Assembly (NCBI GenBank): GCA_963780165.1 | Contig: CAWABB010000001.1 | Span: 310,001-374,000 of the forward strand | From: CAWABB01 sp963780165 | GTDB lineage: Bacteria > Bacteroidota > Ignavibacteria > UBA10030 > UBA6906 | DNA length: 64,000 nucleotides | Reading direction: 5' to 3' | In this document: in pieces, positions 41,254 through 50,456 of the stretch | Position numbering within the stretch: the stretch's first letter is position 1 | Layout: each line of letters opens with the position of its first letter | Program-made: the position numbers and the translations under genes | Notes under the pieces: generated by a model | The model's input: the letters and a program-made list of their open reading frames with translations, nothing else | The model's database searches: none | Told to the model about the DNA's origin: nothing

Positions 41254-42938
41254 CCCTTCACCTGCCGCAACCTGTTGGACAGTTCGAGCGTGACGTATCC
41301 ACGGATCTCGCGTCCCGGCCGGAGGAACATGGGCCGCTCGAACAACGGCACGTACAGCGGCCGGTCACCGGGCGGGGGATACTCGTAGAGCCGTGCGATC
41401 AGATCCTGCTCCATCTCAGGAGAGACCAGGATCACCGGCGTCGGCGTAAATTCGCTCGTGATGGCGCCCCACCACCCCACGTGGGGCACCCGGCGGAAGT
41501 ACCACGGAAGGGGCCAGTACTCGTCTCCGGAAACGACAACCTGGACCGGCGGGCCCCCCGGAGCGGCGGCCGCTGCATCCGCTACGATCTGCGCTATCTG
41601 CCTCACGTCATCGGTCGGATGAGCATAGACCATCGGGTTGGACGGATTGTCGTAGTATTCGAAGTTGGCGAGATACGACTGCCAGACGAGGTGAACCCCG
41701 AGAATGGCGATGACCACATACCCCGGAACCTTCACGCGCACAGGAAGCCAGGCGAGGAAGTCGGCAACACCCCACCCGGCCATGAGGATCAGAGGCAGAA
41801 GCGCCCCGAGGATCAGCCACGGTGTCTTGTAGGGAAGCGCCGAGACGATGATGAGCATCAGGCACGCATAGACCCCCAGGAAGATCCGGAGATCCCGCGC
41901 GGGCTGTGCCGGTCCCGGCTTCCCGGAGCCTGCACCGATGCCCCCGGCGGGGCGAACAAGTGGCGCGCGGTCCCCTGCAGCGGCGAAGGACGCTCTTGAG
42001 CGTGCAGCGGCACCGAAGAATGATCTCGCGCTGGCGGCTGCACCGAAGAATGAGCCGAGGATCCCGGCGGCCCCGAAGATCACGATCGAGGCTTCAGTCC
42101 AGATTGGACCGGGCCCTTCGTGCCACCAGATCAGCATCCGCAAGAAATAGTACCAGGGATTGCCGTGCTTCGAGTCTTCTCCCGCCCGTCCGACATAGGT
42201 CTGGTACGCCAGGATCGAGTCCCGGAGACCCTCCCAGTGCGTGAAGAACGAGGAGAAAAAGAGGACGGAGACTGCGACGCCGGCAGCCACTCCCAGCGCG
42301 ACGCTTTTCAGGAGCCCCGGGCCAAAGCCCTTCCACGGCGAGACAGCCCCTTCACGCCGGCGGATCATGCGCGTTGCCAGAAGCGAGACACCCATCGCTC
42401 CAACGGAGATGACCCAGGTCTCTTTCGTGGCGAACATCAGCCCCGCCGAGATTCCCGCCGCCACCGCCCAGCCTGCGCGTCCCGTGGCCAGGAACCTCCA
42501 GACAGACACAATCAGGCCCATCGTGAAGAAAACAAGAAGGGTCTCCTGGATGTAGTAGCGGCTGTAGTACGTCATGATCGGGGAGCAAGCAGCCAGGAAG
42601 GCTGCGGCGGCCACCGCAGTTGGTCCTGTCGACCGAAGGGAGAGAATCAACAGGACCAACCCGATGCCAAAGAGGGCGGGGACAATGCGGAGCGTTCCTT
42701 CCGATAGCTCTGCCAGGGTTCCTTCCCCCACAACCCAGGCAGGCAGGAGCGTGAAATAGTTGAGGGTCGGGCCGTGATACTCGTTTCTGTCGTATCGGTA
42801 GACGCCAGTCTCGAGCAGCGTGCCGAACTTCACAGCGTGTACCGCCTCATCCGTGTGCATCGGTCGGAGATCCAGCAGCGAAAGGCGCAGGAGAGCTCCG
42901 AGCAGCACGACGAAGACGGCCCAACCCCACCACTTCAT
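41250..42938 (-). CDS. Agl23-type multispan glycosyltransferase-like protein (TIGR03663 family)
   Basis: A 562-residue integral membrane protein of the GT-C-like group that includes flippase-associated Agl23. The first periplasmic loop reads RPMHTDEAVHAVKFGTLLE, then YRYDRNEYHGPTLNYFTLLP. This supplies the acidic residue and the H-G-P-T motif of the TIGR03663 family. About twelve helices follow, with an Ala/Gly/Arg-rich loop at about residues 300-345 and a soluble C-terminal domain of ~130 residues. Such proteins use lipid-linked sugars outside the membrane. The gene is coupled by ATGA to the discoidin-like lipoprotein upstream and to apbE downstream, an unusual setting for this family. Confidence 0.88.
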   Translation of the reverse strand: MKWWGWAVFVVLLGALLRLSLLDLRPMHTDEAVHAVKFGTLLETGVYRYDRNEYHGPTLNYFTLLPAWVVGEGTLAELSEGTLRIVPALFGIGLVLLILSLRSTGPTAVAAAAFLAACSPIMTYYSRYYIQETLLVFFTMGLIVSVWRFLATGRAGWAVAAGISAGLMFATKETWVISVGAMGVSLLATRMIRRREGAVSPWKGFGPGLLKSVALGVAAGVAVSVLFFSSFFTHWEGLRDSILAYQTYVGRAGEDSKHGNPWYYFLRMLIWWHEGPGPIWTEASIVIFGAAGILGSFFGAAASARSFFGAAARSRASFAAAGDRAPLVRPAGGIGAGSGKPGPAQPARDLRIFLGVYACLMLIIVSALPYKTPWLILGALLPLILMAGWGVADFLAWLPVRVKVPGYVVIAILGVHLVWQSYLANFEYYDNPSNPMVYAHPTDDVRQIAQIVADAAAAAPGGPPVQVVVSGDEYWPLPWYFRRVPHVGWWGAITSEFTPTPVILVSPEMEQDLIARLYEYPPPGDRPLYVPLFERPMFLRPGREIRGYVTLELSNRLRQVKG

Positions 42939-43759
42939 TTCACTGCCTTGCCGTACACCTCAACTTCGATATAGTGGTTCAGATCGTTGGAGGTGTTCCC
43001 CCTGCTGGAGAGGCGGACATATCTGCCCTGCACCCCACGCGCATCGATCAACTTCCCTTCGGCGGTCTCGACATAGCTCATATCCTTCCCGACTCCACGC
43101 CCCGAGGTGTTGTCGACGTCGTTGTTGAAGACCGTGCTGACGTTCGAGATGAAATCACGATCGTCGGCGACCTGAACGATCACATCGTGATAGACCAACG
43201 GCTGCTTGTGATAGTGCCACACGAGGACCGCATAGATCGTGTACTTCCCTTTCAGGTCGATCGTGACGTGCTGTTGATTCGGCCCGAGCTCGACGAAGCT
43301 TCCCTCCCCACCCTCCTTGTCGCCGTCGACGACCATGGTGAGCTCGCCGATGATCGGCTGCTCATCCGAGCTGCTGACCGGTTTCTTCAGCGCGACGTTA
43401 GCAGTTCCCGCGGGGGCCATGAACGGCGGGCGCGGATGTCCCAGCGGCTTTTCGAGATTCGGAACCGCAATATTCGTGGGTGTGCCGACGAACATCGGCT
43501 TCGGGAGCTTGATGTCCAGGGGAACAAGCTTGTCTCCCCCTGCTTGCGCCGGCTGCGCTGCGGGCTCGACAGCCTTTTCCGGCTGCGCCACGGGCTGCTC
43601 GGGGGTCTGCGCGGGCTGCTCCGCCGGTGGAGTCGCCTGCTGTGCTGCGGGGGCCGGCTCAGGCTGCTTCTGGGCCTGCTGGTCGGATTTCTGGCAGGAC
43701 GCCAGCAGGCCGGCGCAGAGGGCGAGGACCCAGAGGCCGCCCGTGGGGAACCGTTTCAT
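42935..43759 (-). CDS. Lipoprotein with Pro/Gln/Ala linker and discoidin-like domain
   Basis: A 274-residue lipoprotein (lipobox LLASC, Cys22). Residues ~25-75 are a low-complexity Gln/Pro/Ala/Glu linker with PEQPVAQPEKAVEPAAQPAQ. Residues ~115-272 look like a galactose-binding/discoidin jelly roll (NVALKKPVSSSDEQP, VDGDKEGGEGSFVELGPNQQ, VTIDLKGKYTIYAVLVWHYH, ending RYVRLSSRGNTSNDLNHYIE). It would project a carbohydrate-binding or adhesion domain from the membrane. It is translated between the b-type membrane protein and the Agl23-like protein (ATGA at both ends), suggesting one assembly. Confidence 0.8.
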   Translation of the reverse strand: MKRFPTGGLWVLALCAGLLASCQKSDQQAQKQPEPAPAAQQATPPAEQPAQTPEQPVAQPEKAVEPAAQPAQAGGDKLVPLDIKLPKPMFVGTPTNIAVPNLEKPLGHPRPPFMAPAGTANVALKKPVSSSDEQPIIGELTMVVDGDKEGGEGSFVELGPNQQHVTIDLKGKYTIYAVLVWHYHKQPLVYHDVIVQVADDRDFISNVSTVFNNDVDNTSGRGVGKDMSYVETAEGKLIDARGVQGRYVRLSSRGNTSNDLNHYIEVEVYGKAVK

Positions 43760-44433
43760 TGTGTCTTCTCCTTTGAAGGTTGTTCAGACGTTTGCTGCAG
43801 GTATGTGATGGTCAGGTGAATCACCACGACGGAGGCGACAAGAATCAGGAGTGCGCTGTATCCGTGAATTCCTATCAGCGCCTTCTGTCCCTCTGTTCCA
43901 AAGAGCGGGTACATTCCGAGGATAATCGAACCCATCAGCGGAAGCGAGAAGAGCAGCACAAGCCAGAATCCGACCTTGAACGCAAGGCCGATCCACCGTG
44001 CCCTTGTCGCACTCCTCCTGTGCGACGGATCCAGAACGATATGCCAGTCATCCTCGTCGAAGCGGAGACGGTGTGCCCAGAGGAGCGCGAGCGCGGAAAG
44101 ACAGAGCGCAAATAGCGGGGCCAGGGTGACGTGGATGATCAGGAGGGGACCGCTCAGATGTTTTCCCAGAAGGAGGACCGGCAGGAACCCTGTCAGGGCG
44201 AGCAACAGGAGGAATCCGGCCGAAAGGCCGTACGTCATCCGGCGAAGGTTGTCGCGCGTGCTCCCGGGAGCGAGCCGCTTCCGCTCGCGCCAGAGATGGA
44301 GTGCGGTTCCAGTCTGTCCCTTGACGAACCCCCACACCCCGCTCCAGCTCCTTCCGCCCCGACGGAGGTCACGAATGATTGCGGCGACGAGCGCGGCGAT
44401 CACCAGGGCTGCGATCAATCGGAAAAGGGTCAT
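43756..44433 (-). CDS. Four-helix membrane protein, cytochrome b561-like
   Basis: A 225-residue inner-membrane protein. After an N-terminal anchor (LFRLIAALVIAALVAAIIRD) there are about four helices with histidines in or next to them: LLIIHVTLAPLFALCL, LALLWAHRLRF, ALIGIHGYSALLILV and VVVIHLTITYLQQ. The spacing suits a di-heme b-type cytochrome like those that pass electrons between quinone and periplasmic cytochromes. It directly follows the heptaheme cytochrome c gene (ATGA overlap), which strengthens this reading. Heme binding is inference. The long open frame upstream of 44433 is only the shadow of the cytochrome gene. Confidence 0.75.
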   Translation of the reverse strand: MTLFRLIAALVIAALVAAIIRDLRRGGRSWSGVWGFVKGQTGTALHLWRERKRLAPGSTRDNLRRMTYGLSAGFLLLLALTGFLPVLLLGKHLSGPLLIIHVTLAPLFALCLSALALLWAHRLRFDEDDWHIVLDPSHRRSATRARWIGLAFKVGFWLVLLFSLPLMGSIILGMYPLFGTEGQKALIGIHGYSALLILVASVVVIHLTITYLQQTSEQPSKEKTQ

Positions 44434-46313
44434 TCTTCGCCTGCGGCAAGGATTCGTATGAGATGACCGAGCCCGCGCACCGCCGAAATCAGCACGACGG
44501 AAGCCACCAGCACAAAGCAGAGGATGATCAGCCCCTTGAGGCCGGGCCGAAACAGAAACGACATCGAAAAGAGCCAGGCGGATACGCGACTGGTCTCCTG
44601 GTACTCGGTCATCGGCCTGACAGACTCCTTCACTGACGCAAATGGCGACGCGACACCAACCGACCCGAAATGGAAGGGGGCGTCGGTGGCATGGCAGTCG
44701 GAACATCCGCGAACACCGAGCGAGCGTGTCTTCGGTCTCACATCGTGCGCAATCGGCCACAGGTAGGGATCGGCCGCATGGTCTTCCCGCCGCTCCAGCG
44801 TCCCGCCTTCGCCGATGAAACGGACCTCCCCTCCCGTGACATATGCGATCTTTGCGCCAGCCGAGTCCGACCCGGCGAGGCCCTGAACGACCAGAAGGAT
44901 CTCCGCGTCCGTCAACACCGGCCACCTCCCGATGACGCGGTTCGTGTCACGCTCGAGCACATCTTTGACGAGCGGGCGGACCCGATCGGGCGGAATCGGC
45001 ATAAGCCCATCCGGCGTCTCGGACGCCCAGAACGCGGGCCAGAGGAGATCGTGGGGAGCATATGTCCCGTCCCCCTGCAGCGCGAAGACCGGAGTCATGA
45101 TATGGGGGAGCGCGCTATCGGCCTTGTCTGCCTTCGGGATGCCGAGCGCGTGAGCGCGGGATGTTTTTGCGAAGTACGTGTTCTCCCGGGGCCACGGACC
45201 GGAATGGCAGGCGGTGCATGCAAGCTTTTCAAAATGGACGGGCGGGATGCCAAGATGTTGCGGACGCGGCGCGCCACGCCTCCCTTCCATCGGCACCTGT
45301 GCCCCATCGACACCGACATGGCATCCTGCGCATGTGAACGATGCGGCCGCGGGTCTCCCCGTCTCTGCAGCCTCCTGCGCATAGCCCCGGATCATCCGGT
45401 GGTCGATGCCGTTTCTGTGGCAATCGACACACTGCATCCCGGCGGCAAGGTGGACGTCCTCCTCACCCTCCCACCGTTCGCTCACAGACGGATCGACGAC
45501 CCTGGTCGAGTGGCAGAAGGCGCACTGCGTTGGAGACATCTTTCTCGGAACATCGAAGAGCACGCGGTTGGCGACGTCGAATCTCGAGGTGTTGTACGTC
45601 ACCGTCGGCGGAAGGACGCCGGATCGCTCGGGCGGAACCGCGGAGTAAAGATCATAATTGTCCGGCATTTCGCCCGCGGACCCCTGAACAGTCGCAAAGC
45701 CGCTTGCCGCGGTGGCAGCCCACCGGAGATTCTGCCGGAGGACCTGAACGCCGTACTCCGCCTGGCTGTGCGCCTGATCGCCGTTGTGGCAGCTCTGGCA
45801 GTTGACCTCCAGCGTCCCCGATACCTGCCAGCGCATGTAGTCGTCCAGATCCTGGAGCCGATCGTTTTCTCCGACGCCTCCACCGGGGAGATGCCGGCCG
45901 AACAGGCCCAGGAACCCGAACGTCGTCATCCCGACAGCTTCGGGGCGATACGTCCCGCCCCACCCCCGGTACGACAGCGGTATTTGCGTGGCGGCAAGCC
46001 GATCCACCATGATCCATGGTTCTCCGCGTCGCCCGTGGAGAACCGAGTCCGCCGCGTTGAAGTGCCATCCGCCCTTGATGCGTTCGTAGTCGTGGCACTT
46101 CCGGCAGGTCTGTTTCGGGGAGAACGGCATCATCGGCGTCTCGAGCGGCCGGATGACGTGGTCGAATTCGTCATACAGCTTGATCAAATGGACAGGGACC
46201 GAGCGGTTCCCGTCCGGAACGTCTCCGATGTTTTCCGGAGCCTGCCCATACCCCCTGGACACCATGCCGACAGCCACCAGCAGTGCGAACAGGATTTTCT
46301 TGCGCGGGGTCAT
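44430..46313 (-). CDS. Membrane-anchored seven-heme c-type cytochrome
   Basis: A 627-residue exported cytochrome with signal peptide (ILFALLVAVGMVSRGYG) and seven CxxCH heme motifs: CRKCH (70), CQSCH (172), CAFCH (264), CVDCH (295), CAGCH (328), CTACH (366) and CSDCH (537). A C-terminal helix (LIILCFVLVASVVLISAVRG) anchors it in the inner membrane with the hemes outside. Extra histidines between motifs could be distal ligands. The spacing resembles no family I can name, such as NrfA, Hao or OTR. With the b-type partner it probably forms a periplasmic electron-transfer module. It starts 3 bp after a TAT oxidoreductase gene, so that enzyme is a candidate electron source. Confidence 0.92.
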   Translation of the reverse strand: MTPRKKILFALLVAVGMVSRGYGQAPENIGDVPDGNRSVPVHLIKLYDEFDHVIRPLETPMMPFSPKQTCRKCHDYERIKGGWHFNAADSVLHGRRGEPWIMVDRLAATQIPLSYRGWGGTYRPEAVGMTTFGFLGLFGRHLPGGGVGENDRLQDLDDYMRWQVSGTLEVNCQSCHNGDQAHSQAEYGVQVLRQNLRWAATAASGFATVQGSAGEMPDNYDLYSAVPPERSGVLPPTVTYNTSRFDVANRVLFDVPRKMSPTQCAFCHSTRVVDPSVSERWEGEEDVHLAAGMQCVDCHRNGIDHRMIRGYAQEAAETGRPAAASFTCAGCHVGVDGAQVPMEGRRGAPRPQHLGIPPVHFEKLACTACHSGPWPRENTYFAKTSRAHALGIPKADKADSALPHIMTPVFALQGDGTYAPHDLLWPAFWASETPDGLMPIPPDRVRPLVKDVLERDTNRVIGRWPVLTDAEILLVVQGLAGSDSAGAKIAYVTGGEVRFIGEGGTLERREDHAADPYLWPIAHDVRPKTRSLGVRGCSDCHATDAPFHFGSVGVASPFASVKESVRPMTEYQETSRVSAWLFSMSFLFRPGLKGLIILCFVLVASVVLISAVRGLGHLIRILAAGEE

Positions 46314-46316
46314 GGG

Positions 46317-47654
46317 TCAGATCCTGAACTCGCCGGGGGCGATTGTGATTTTCCTCCCCGCCTGGACAGCATCGTTGACCTTCAACACCGTAACGGCTGT
46401 TTCGTACCCGACCTCGGCCGGACAGGTGAGCTTCTCTTTTCCCCGGACAGCATTGAAGAAGTTTTCGAGGTGAGGCTTGTGATAGGGATCGTCGAACTTC
46501 ACGGGAAGTTCGAAGGACGGGGGGGCAAGCGTTTCGCGGACGTCGAGGACGGCGGCCGTCTGCGCTTTCTTCGGCTCGGCTGCGGGCGCCTTCAGATACC
46601 CGAGGGAGACCCACTTGTCCCATTCAGGGGCCGTGGGCTCCCTGTACGCGGCGCCGCGGCTCGCCGATTCGGAGATGACGAGCGTCCCCTGATCCCCCAT
46701 GAAGCTTTCCGAATATCCCTGATTGCTGTTCGTGGAGATCGTCTGATAGAACGCCCGGACCTTTCCCTGGCGTGTGTCGTATTCGAACGTCGCGAGCACG
46801 CTGTCGAACCACTCGTGTGTCTTCCGGTCGTAGTAGTCGATCCCGCCGCTGGCAACGACGGATGTCGGTTGAGCATCCAGGAACCAGTTATAGATATCCA
46901 GCTGATGCGACCCGAGGTCGACGACCGGCCCTCCGCCCAGATGACGATACCATCGCCAGTTCCTGAATTCATGCATCGTGCGGAAGCCGTACGACTTCAG
47001 GACGGCTCCATCGATGGCGGCTCCCTTCGGCCATTCGTTGTCGGGCTGTACCGAACGATTCCACTGCCCGTTGACCGTCGTGATGCGTCCAAGAATCCGC
47101 GCTTCCGTGAGCAGCTTCTTGTAGCAGTGGAGATACCGGGGGTTGCTCCGCCGTTGGTGCCCGATCTGCAGGAGCTTCCCCGTCTGCCGTGCCGCGCGCA
47201 CCATGCGGCGGGCGCCTTCGAGCGTGTTGGACATCTCCTTTTCGCAGTAGACGTGGAGGCCCGCCTGAAGACAGCCGACGGTCTGATCCGCATGCCAGAA
47301 ATCGGGAGTGGCGATCAGGACCGCGTCGAGCCCTTTCTCCTTCGCCAGCATCCTCCGGTAGTCCTCGTACGCGTTCACTTTTTGCCCGAATTTGTCGAGC
47401 ATTCGCTGCGCCCGGCGGAGGTTATACGCTTCCCAGATGTCGCAGACCGCCCGGAACCGGACATTCGGGATCTTGAGGCAGGCGTTCATCAGGACCTGGC
47501 CCTGCGCCCCGGCACCGACGAGGGCAATGTTCAGTTCGTCGCCGGTCGAAGACGGCTTCTCGGGAACATCCGCGCCTTTCACCTTCTCCGCGAGCAAGAC
47601 CCCGAGCCCACCTGCAGCCGCCCCGAGGAATGTACGCCGGTCAATTCCCGTCAT
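46317..47654 (-). CDS. TAT-exported Gfo/Idh/MocA-family oxidoreductase
   Basis: A 445-residue oxidoreductase with a twin-arginine signal (DRRTFLGAAAGGLGVLLAEK) and the dinucleotide-binding motif IALVGAGAQGQ. The EKP motif is VYCEKEMSN (Pro replaced by Glu, Lys kept). LGGGPVVDLGSHQLDIYNWF carries the catalytic-site His. The C-terminus returns to the small domain (YHKPHLENFFNAVRGKEKLT). It should oxidise a glycoside or sugar in the periplasm with bound NAD. The start at 47654 has GGAG eight bases upstream and lies 14 bp inside the preceding gene. It is immediately upstream of the heptaheme cytochrome. Confidence 0.92.
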   Translation of the reverse strand: MTGIDRRTFLGAAAGGLGVLLAEKVKGADVPEKPSSTGDELNIALVGAGAQGQVLMNACLKIPNVRFRAVCDIWEAYNLRRAQRMLDKFGQKVNAYEDYRRMLAKEKGLDAVLIATPDFWHADQTVGCLQAGLHVYCEKEMSNTLEGARRMVRAARQTGKLLQIGHQRRSNPRYLHCYKKLLTEARILGRITTVNGQWNRSVQPDNEWPKGAAIDGAVLKSYGFRTMHEFRNWRWYRHLGGGPVVDLGSHQLDIYNWFLDAQPTSVVASGGIDYYDRKTHEWFDSVLATFEYDTRQGKVRAFYQTISTNSNQGYSESFMGDQGTLVISESASRGAAYREPTAPEWDKWVSLGYLKAPAAEPKKAQTAAVLDVRETLAPPSFELPVKFDDPYHKPHLENFFNAVRGKEKLTCPAEVGYETAVTVLKVNDAVQAGRKITIAPGEFRI

Positions 47655-50442
47655 GGTTCTCGCTCCATTCAAGTTCCTTCAACGTGATGTTCCGGTATTC
47701 GACTCTGTCGCCGTGGCACTGCAATCCGATGAATCCGGAGCGCCGCTTCAGTCCGGGATGGGTCGACTCCTGATCCATGTGCGCGATCAGATCGGCATCG
47801 ACGATCTGCCGTCCGTTCAATGTCACGGTCACCCTCGGCCCGCGGGCGATGATGCGGTAGTGCTGCCATTCGCTCGCCTTCTTGCTGGCCCCTCTCTCCG
47901 CGGCGACCACGCCGTACAGGCTGCCGCAGTACTGCCAAGGCTTGAGCGTGGCGTACTCCTCGGCGTAGTCGTCCAGGACCTGGATTTCCATCCCTGTGTA
48001 AGCCGGATCACCCTCGCGGGGAGCACGGATGAACACGCCGCTGTTCCCTCCCTCCCCCAGGCGGAAATCGAGCTCCAGCTCGAAGTTATCATACTCGCGG
48101 TCGGTGGAAAGCCAGCCTCCATTCTCGCCGTTCGTGAACAGAACACCGTCGCCGGCTCCCCACGACTCTCTCTTTCCGCCCACCACGGTCCAGCCGCTCA
48201 GATCGGTACCATTGAAGAGGCTGCCCGAGAAGAGGGGCTTCTTTCGGGGGATTTCCCGGATATAGATGTTGCGGAATGCCAGCGGACTGCTGTGAGATTG
48301 GAGCTCGATCTGGCCGGATGGAAAGATCGGTATGGATCGGTCCCAGTAGTTCTCCAGGACCACGCTGTCGACGACGACGGCGCCGTTGAGAGCGACGGTT
48401 ACGCGATCGCCGATCATCGTGATCCGGAACGTGTTCCACTCTCCGATCGGGTTGTCGGCGCACCGCAAGGGCTTGCTCGGGTTCTTCTGATTATTATAGA
48501 GCCCGCCCGAACCTTCGGGCCATTGCACCGGATCCCACATCTGGACCTGCGGCGATCCCCTGAGATAGATTCCGCTATCGCCGAAACGCTCGATCTTCCA
48601 ATCGACGAGCAGTTCGAAGTCCTCGAAGTCCTCGGCCGTGCAGAGACTCTCCCCTTTGCCGTCGAAGATGATGACACCGTCTGCCACCGACCAGTGCGCT
48701 CCCATGCTCGAATCCGCTCTGGCCTGCGCCGCCGCCAGCTGTTCGGGCGACATTTTCGATCGCGCACCAGGGTTCTCGACAAGTCCTTTCCATCCCTCAA
48801 GGTTCGTACCGTTGAAGAGAGCCCGAAATCCCGGAGGAGGGTCGTTCATGTCGGGGGAGAGATCGAGCGCCCGATCCGCCCGGTCACGGTACCTTGCCGG
48901 GACATACGCATCGATGAATGCGCGGGCAGTTTGAGACGATCCCCTGTCGTTCCCGGTCCCACCTATCCCCGCCGAAATCTTCCCTGCCGCAAGCGCCGCA
49001 TCCAGTCCAAGCGAATCGTCCTTGACGTACGGCGCGACCACCTTCAACGCGTAGGGTGTCCGGAGATTGGCCAGCGCACCGATGACGAGCCGCTTTTCCT
49101 CCACGCGCCATGCAGCGGCCAGGGTCCGTTCGTGATACCGCACCGCTTCTGTCGGCGTCAGCGGCGCCTGTTCCACCATGCGGACACAGCCTCGCATGGC
49201 GAGGATGCGGAGAGTGGCCTTCTCCTTCCCTTTCGCCACCGCCAGAAGTGTGTCGTATGCCGCAACCGAAGGCCACTCGGAGAGGGCACGGACCGCCGCT
49301 TCGCGCAGCTCAGGATCAGCGTTCCGCAATTCCGATGCCGTGAGCGTAAGGGACCGGCTTCCGCCGACACGGCCGATGGCCGGCAGGAGCGCCAGCCTCA
49401 ACCGCCCGTTTCCGCGGCCATACGCCTCGAGCAGCACATCCGCCCGCTTTTCAGGCTCGGGCTGGCGCAGGCAGATCGTCGCCAGACTTTTCTGTGCTGC
49501 GTTGACAACCTCTTCGTCGACCGAGTTTCCTGCGATCTCGATCAACTCCTTCTGAGCTCGTTCCCCGCCGATTGCACCGAGAGTCCTGATTGCTGCCAGC
49601 TGTTCAGGGCCGGTCGCCGTCTTCGCAATCGCACCTATCGAATCGGCGGATTCCGGACCGAGTACCCGCGCAGACGTCGAAACCCCAGCCCCTGCTCCCG
49701 AGGGGTTCTCCGCTCCAGCGGCTGCGGTACGTCCACGAGCCGCGGTGCTGGCGGAGTCGCTGTCCGCACCGGGGGCTTCGATGTTTGCGAGCGCTTCGAG
49801 CGCTGCGCGGCGGATCCCGGAATCTTCCGAGGCCGCTTCGTCGCGCAGAGCGTCGACAGCCCGACTGCTCCGCAGCACTCCGAGGCTCTGAATGATCGTG
49901 ATCCTGCATTCCCTTCCGGCTTCCGGCAGCGCCGACAGGAACGCCCGGTCGGCCCCTTCGCGGATCGCGACCATCGCTTGAGCGGCCGGCTCACACAGAT
50001 GCGGGTCGTTCAGGAATCGGGAGGCCGGAGCGATCGACTCTCCCTTTCCGGTCAGCTGAAGTTGCGCCAGGATGAACGACGCAGCGCGATCGGACGGATG
50101 ACGTTCCAGCGCCCCCGCGAGGGCTGACACGTATCGCAGGCGCTCCCGTTCCGCCCCCGGTTTCGAAACAGACAGTGCGACGTTCTGCAGCGCGAACTCG
50201 GCCCGGGCCTTGCGGTCCGACCCTGCCGTGTCGAGATCCTTGCAGAGTTCCTGGATGGCGGCGGGACCGAGGCTCAGGAGAGCAGAACCAAGCCAGCGCG
50301 CCTCAAGCGAGTCGCGCGGCGGCATCCTGCCGAGGATCTCGTCGAGCGTGAAACCGGCCGTCGCCGGAGCCGACTCATGCGTCGTGCCGCAGCCGTAGAA
50401 TGCCAGGATAGCGACAAGAACCGGAACGACGATCGAACGCAT
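47641..50442 (-). CDS. Lipoprotein: HEAT-repeat domain plus two PF06439 (3-keto-glycoside-cleaving) domains
   Basis: A 933-residue lipoprotein (VAILAFYGC, Cys18). Residues ~40-480 form HEAT/PBS-lyase-like helical repeats (for example AVDALRDEAASEDSGIRRAA and LREAAVRALSEWPS), broken by a Ser/Ala/Gly linker near 235-260. Two PF06439/DUF1080 domains follow at ~530-730 (FRALFNGTNLEGWKGL, FGDSGIYLRGSPQVQMWDP) and ~735-930 (GSLFNGTDLSGWTVVGG, GNSGVFIRAPREGDPAYTGM). PF06439 proteins are linked to cleavage of 3-keto-disaccharides, and two in tandem on a helical scaffold suggest a surface or periplasmic complex. The ATG at 50442 gives the lipoprotein signal. A frame opening at 50469 overlaps the previous gene and is unlikely. 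Confidence 0.88.
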   Translation of the reverse strand: MRSIVVPVLVAILAFYGCGTTHESAPATAGFTLDEILGRMPPRDSLEARWLGSALLSLGPAAIQELCKDLDTAGSDRKARAEFALQNVALSVSKPGAERERLRYVSALAGALERHPSDRAASFILAQLQLTGKGESIAPASRFLNDPHLCEPAAQAMVAIREGADRAFLSALPEAGRECRITIIQSLGVLRSSRAVDALRDEAASEDSGIRRAALEALANIEAPGADSDSASTAARGRTAAAGAENPSGAGAGVSTSARVLGPESADSIGAIAKTATGPEQLAAIRTLGAIGGERAQKELIEIAGNSVDEEVVNAAQKSLATICLRQPEPEKRADVLLEAYGRGNGRLRLALLPAIGRVGGSRSLTLTASELRNADPELREAAVRALSEWPSVAAYDTLLAVAKGKEKATLRILAMRGCVRMVEQAPLTPTEAVRYHERTLAAAWRVEEKRLVIGALANLRTPYALKVVAPYVKDDSLGLDAALAAGKISAGIGGTGNDRGSSQTARAFIDAYVPARYRDRADRALDLSPDMNDPPPGFRALFNGTNLEGWKGLVENPGARSKMSPEQLAAAQARADSSMGAHWSVADGVIIFDGKGESLCTAEDFEDFELLVDWKIERFGDSGIYLRGSPQVQMWDPVQWPEGSGGLYNNQKNPSKPLRCADNPIGEWNTFRITMIGDRVTVALNGAVVVDSVVLENYWDRSIPIFPSGQIELQSHSSPLAFRNIYIREIPRKKPLFSGSLFNGTDLSGWTVVGGKRESWGAGDGVLFTNGENGGWLSTDREYDNFELELDFRLGEGGNSGVFIRAPREGDPAYTGMEIQVLDDYAEEYATLKPWQYCGSLYGVVAAERGASKKASEWQHYRIIARGPRVTVTLNGRQIVDADLIAHMDQESTHPGLKRRSGFIGLQCHGDRVEYRNITLKELEWSENHDGN

Positions 50443-50456
50443 TGTCCTGATATCTC

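Noticed and set aside
44670..47687. A ~1000-codon plus-strand open frame opposite the cytochrome and oxidoreductase genes
   Set aside because: It is the complement-frame shadow of two well-supported minus-strand genes (seven CxxCH motifs, TAT signal, Rossmann motif). Its translation is His/Arg/Asp-rich without any domain.
47392..50127. A ~910-codon plus-strand open frame opposite the HEAT/PF06439 gene
   Set aside because: Same effect of GC-biased codon use on the opposite strand. No signal, motif or ribosome-binding site supports it.
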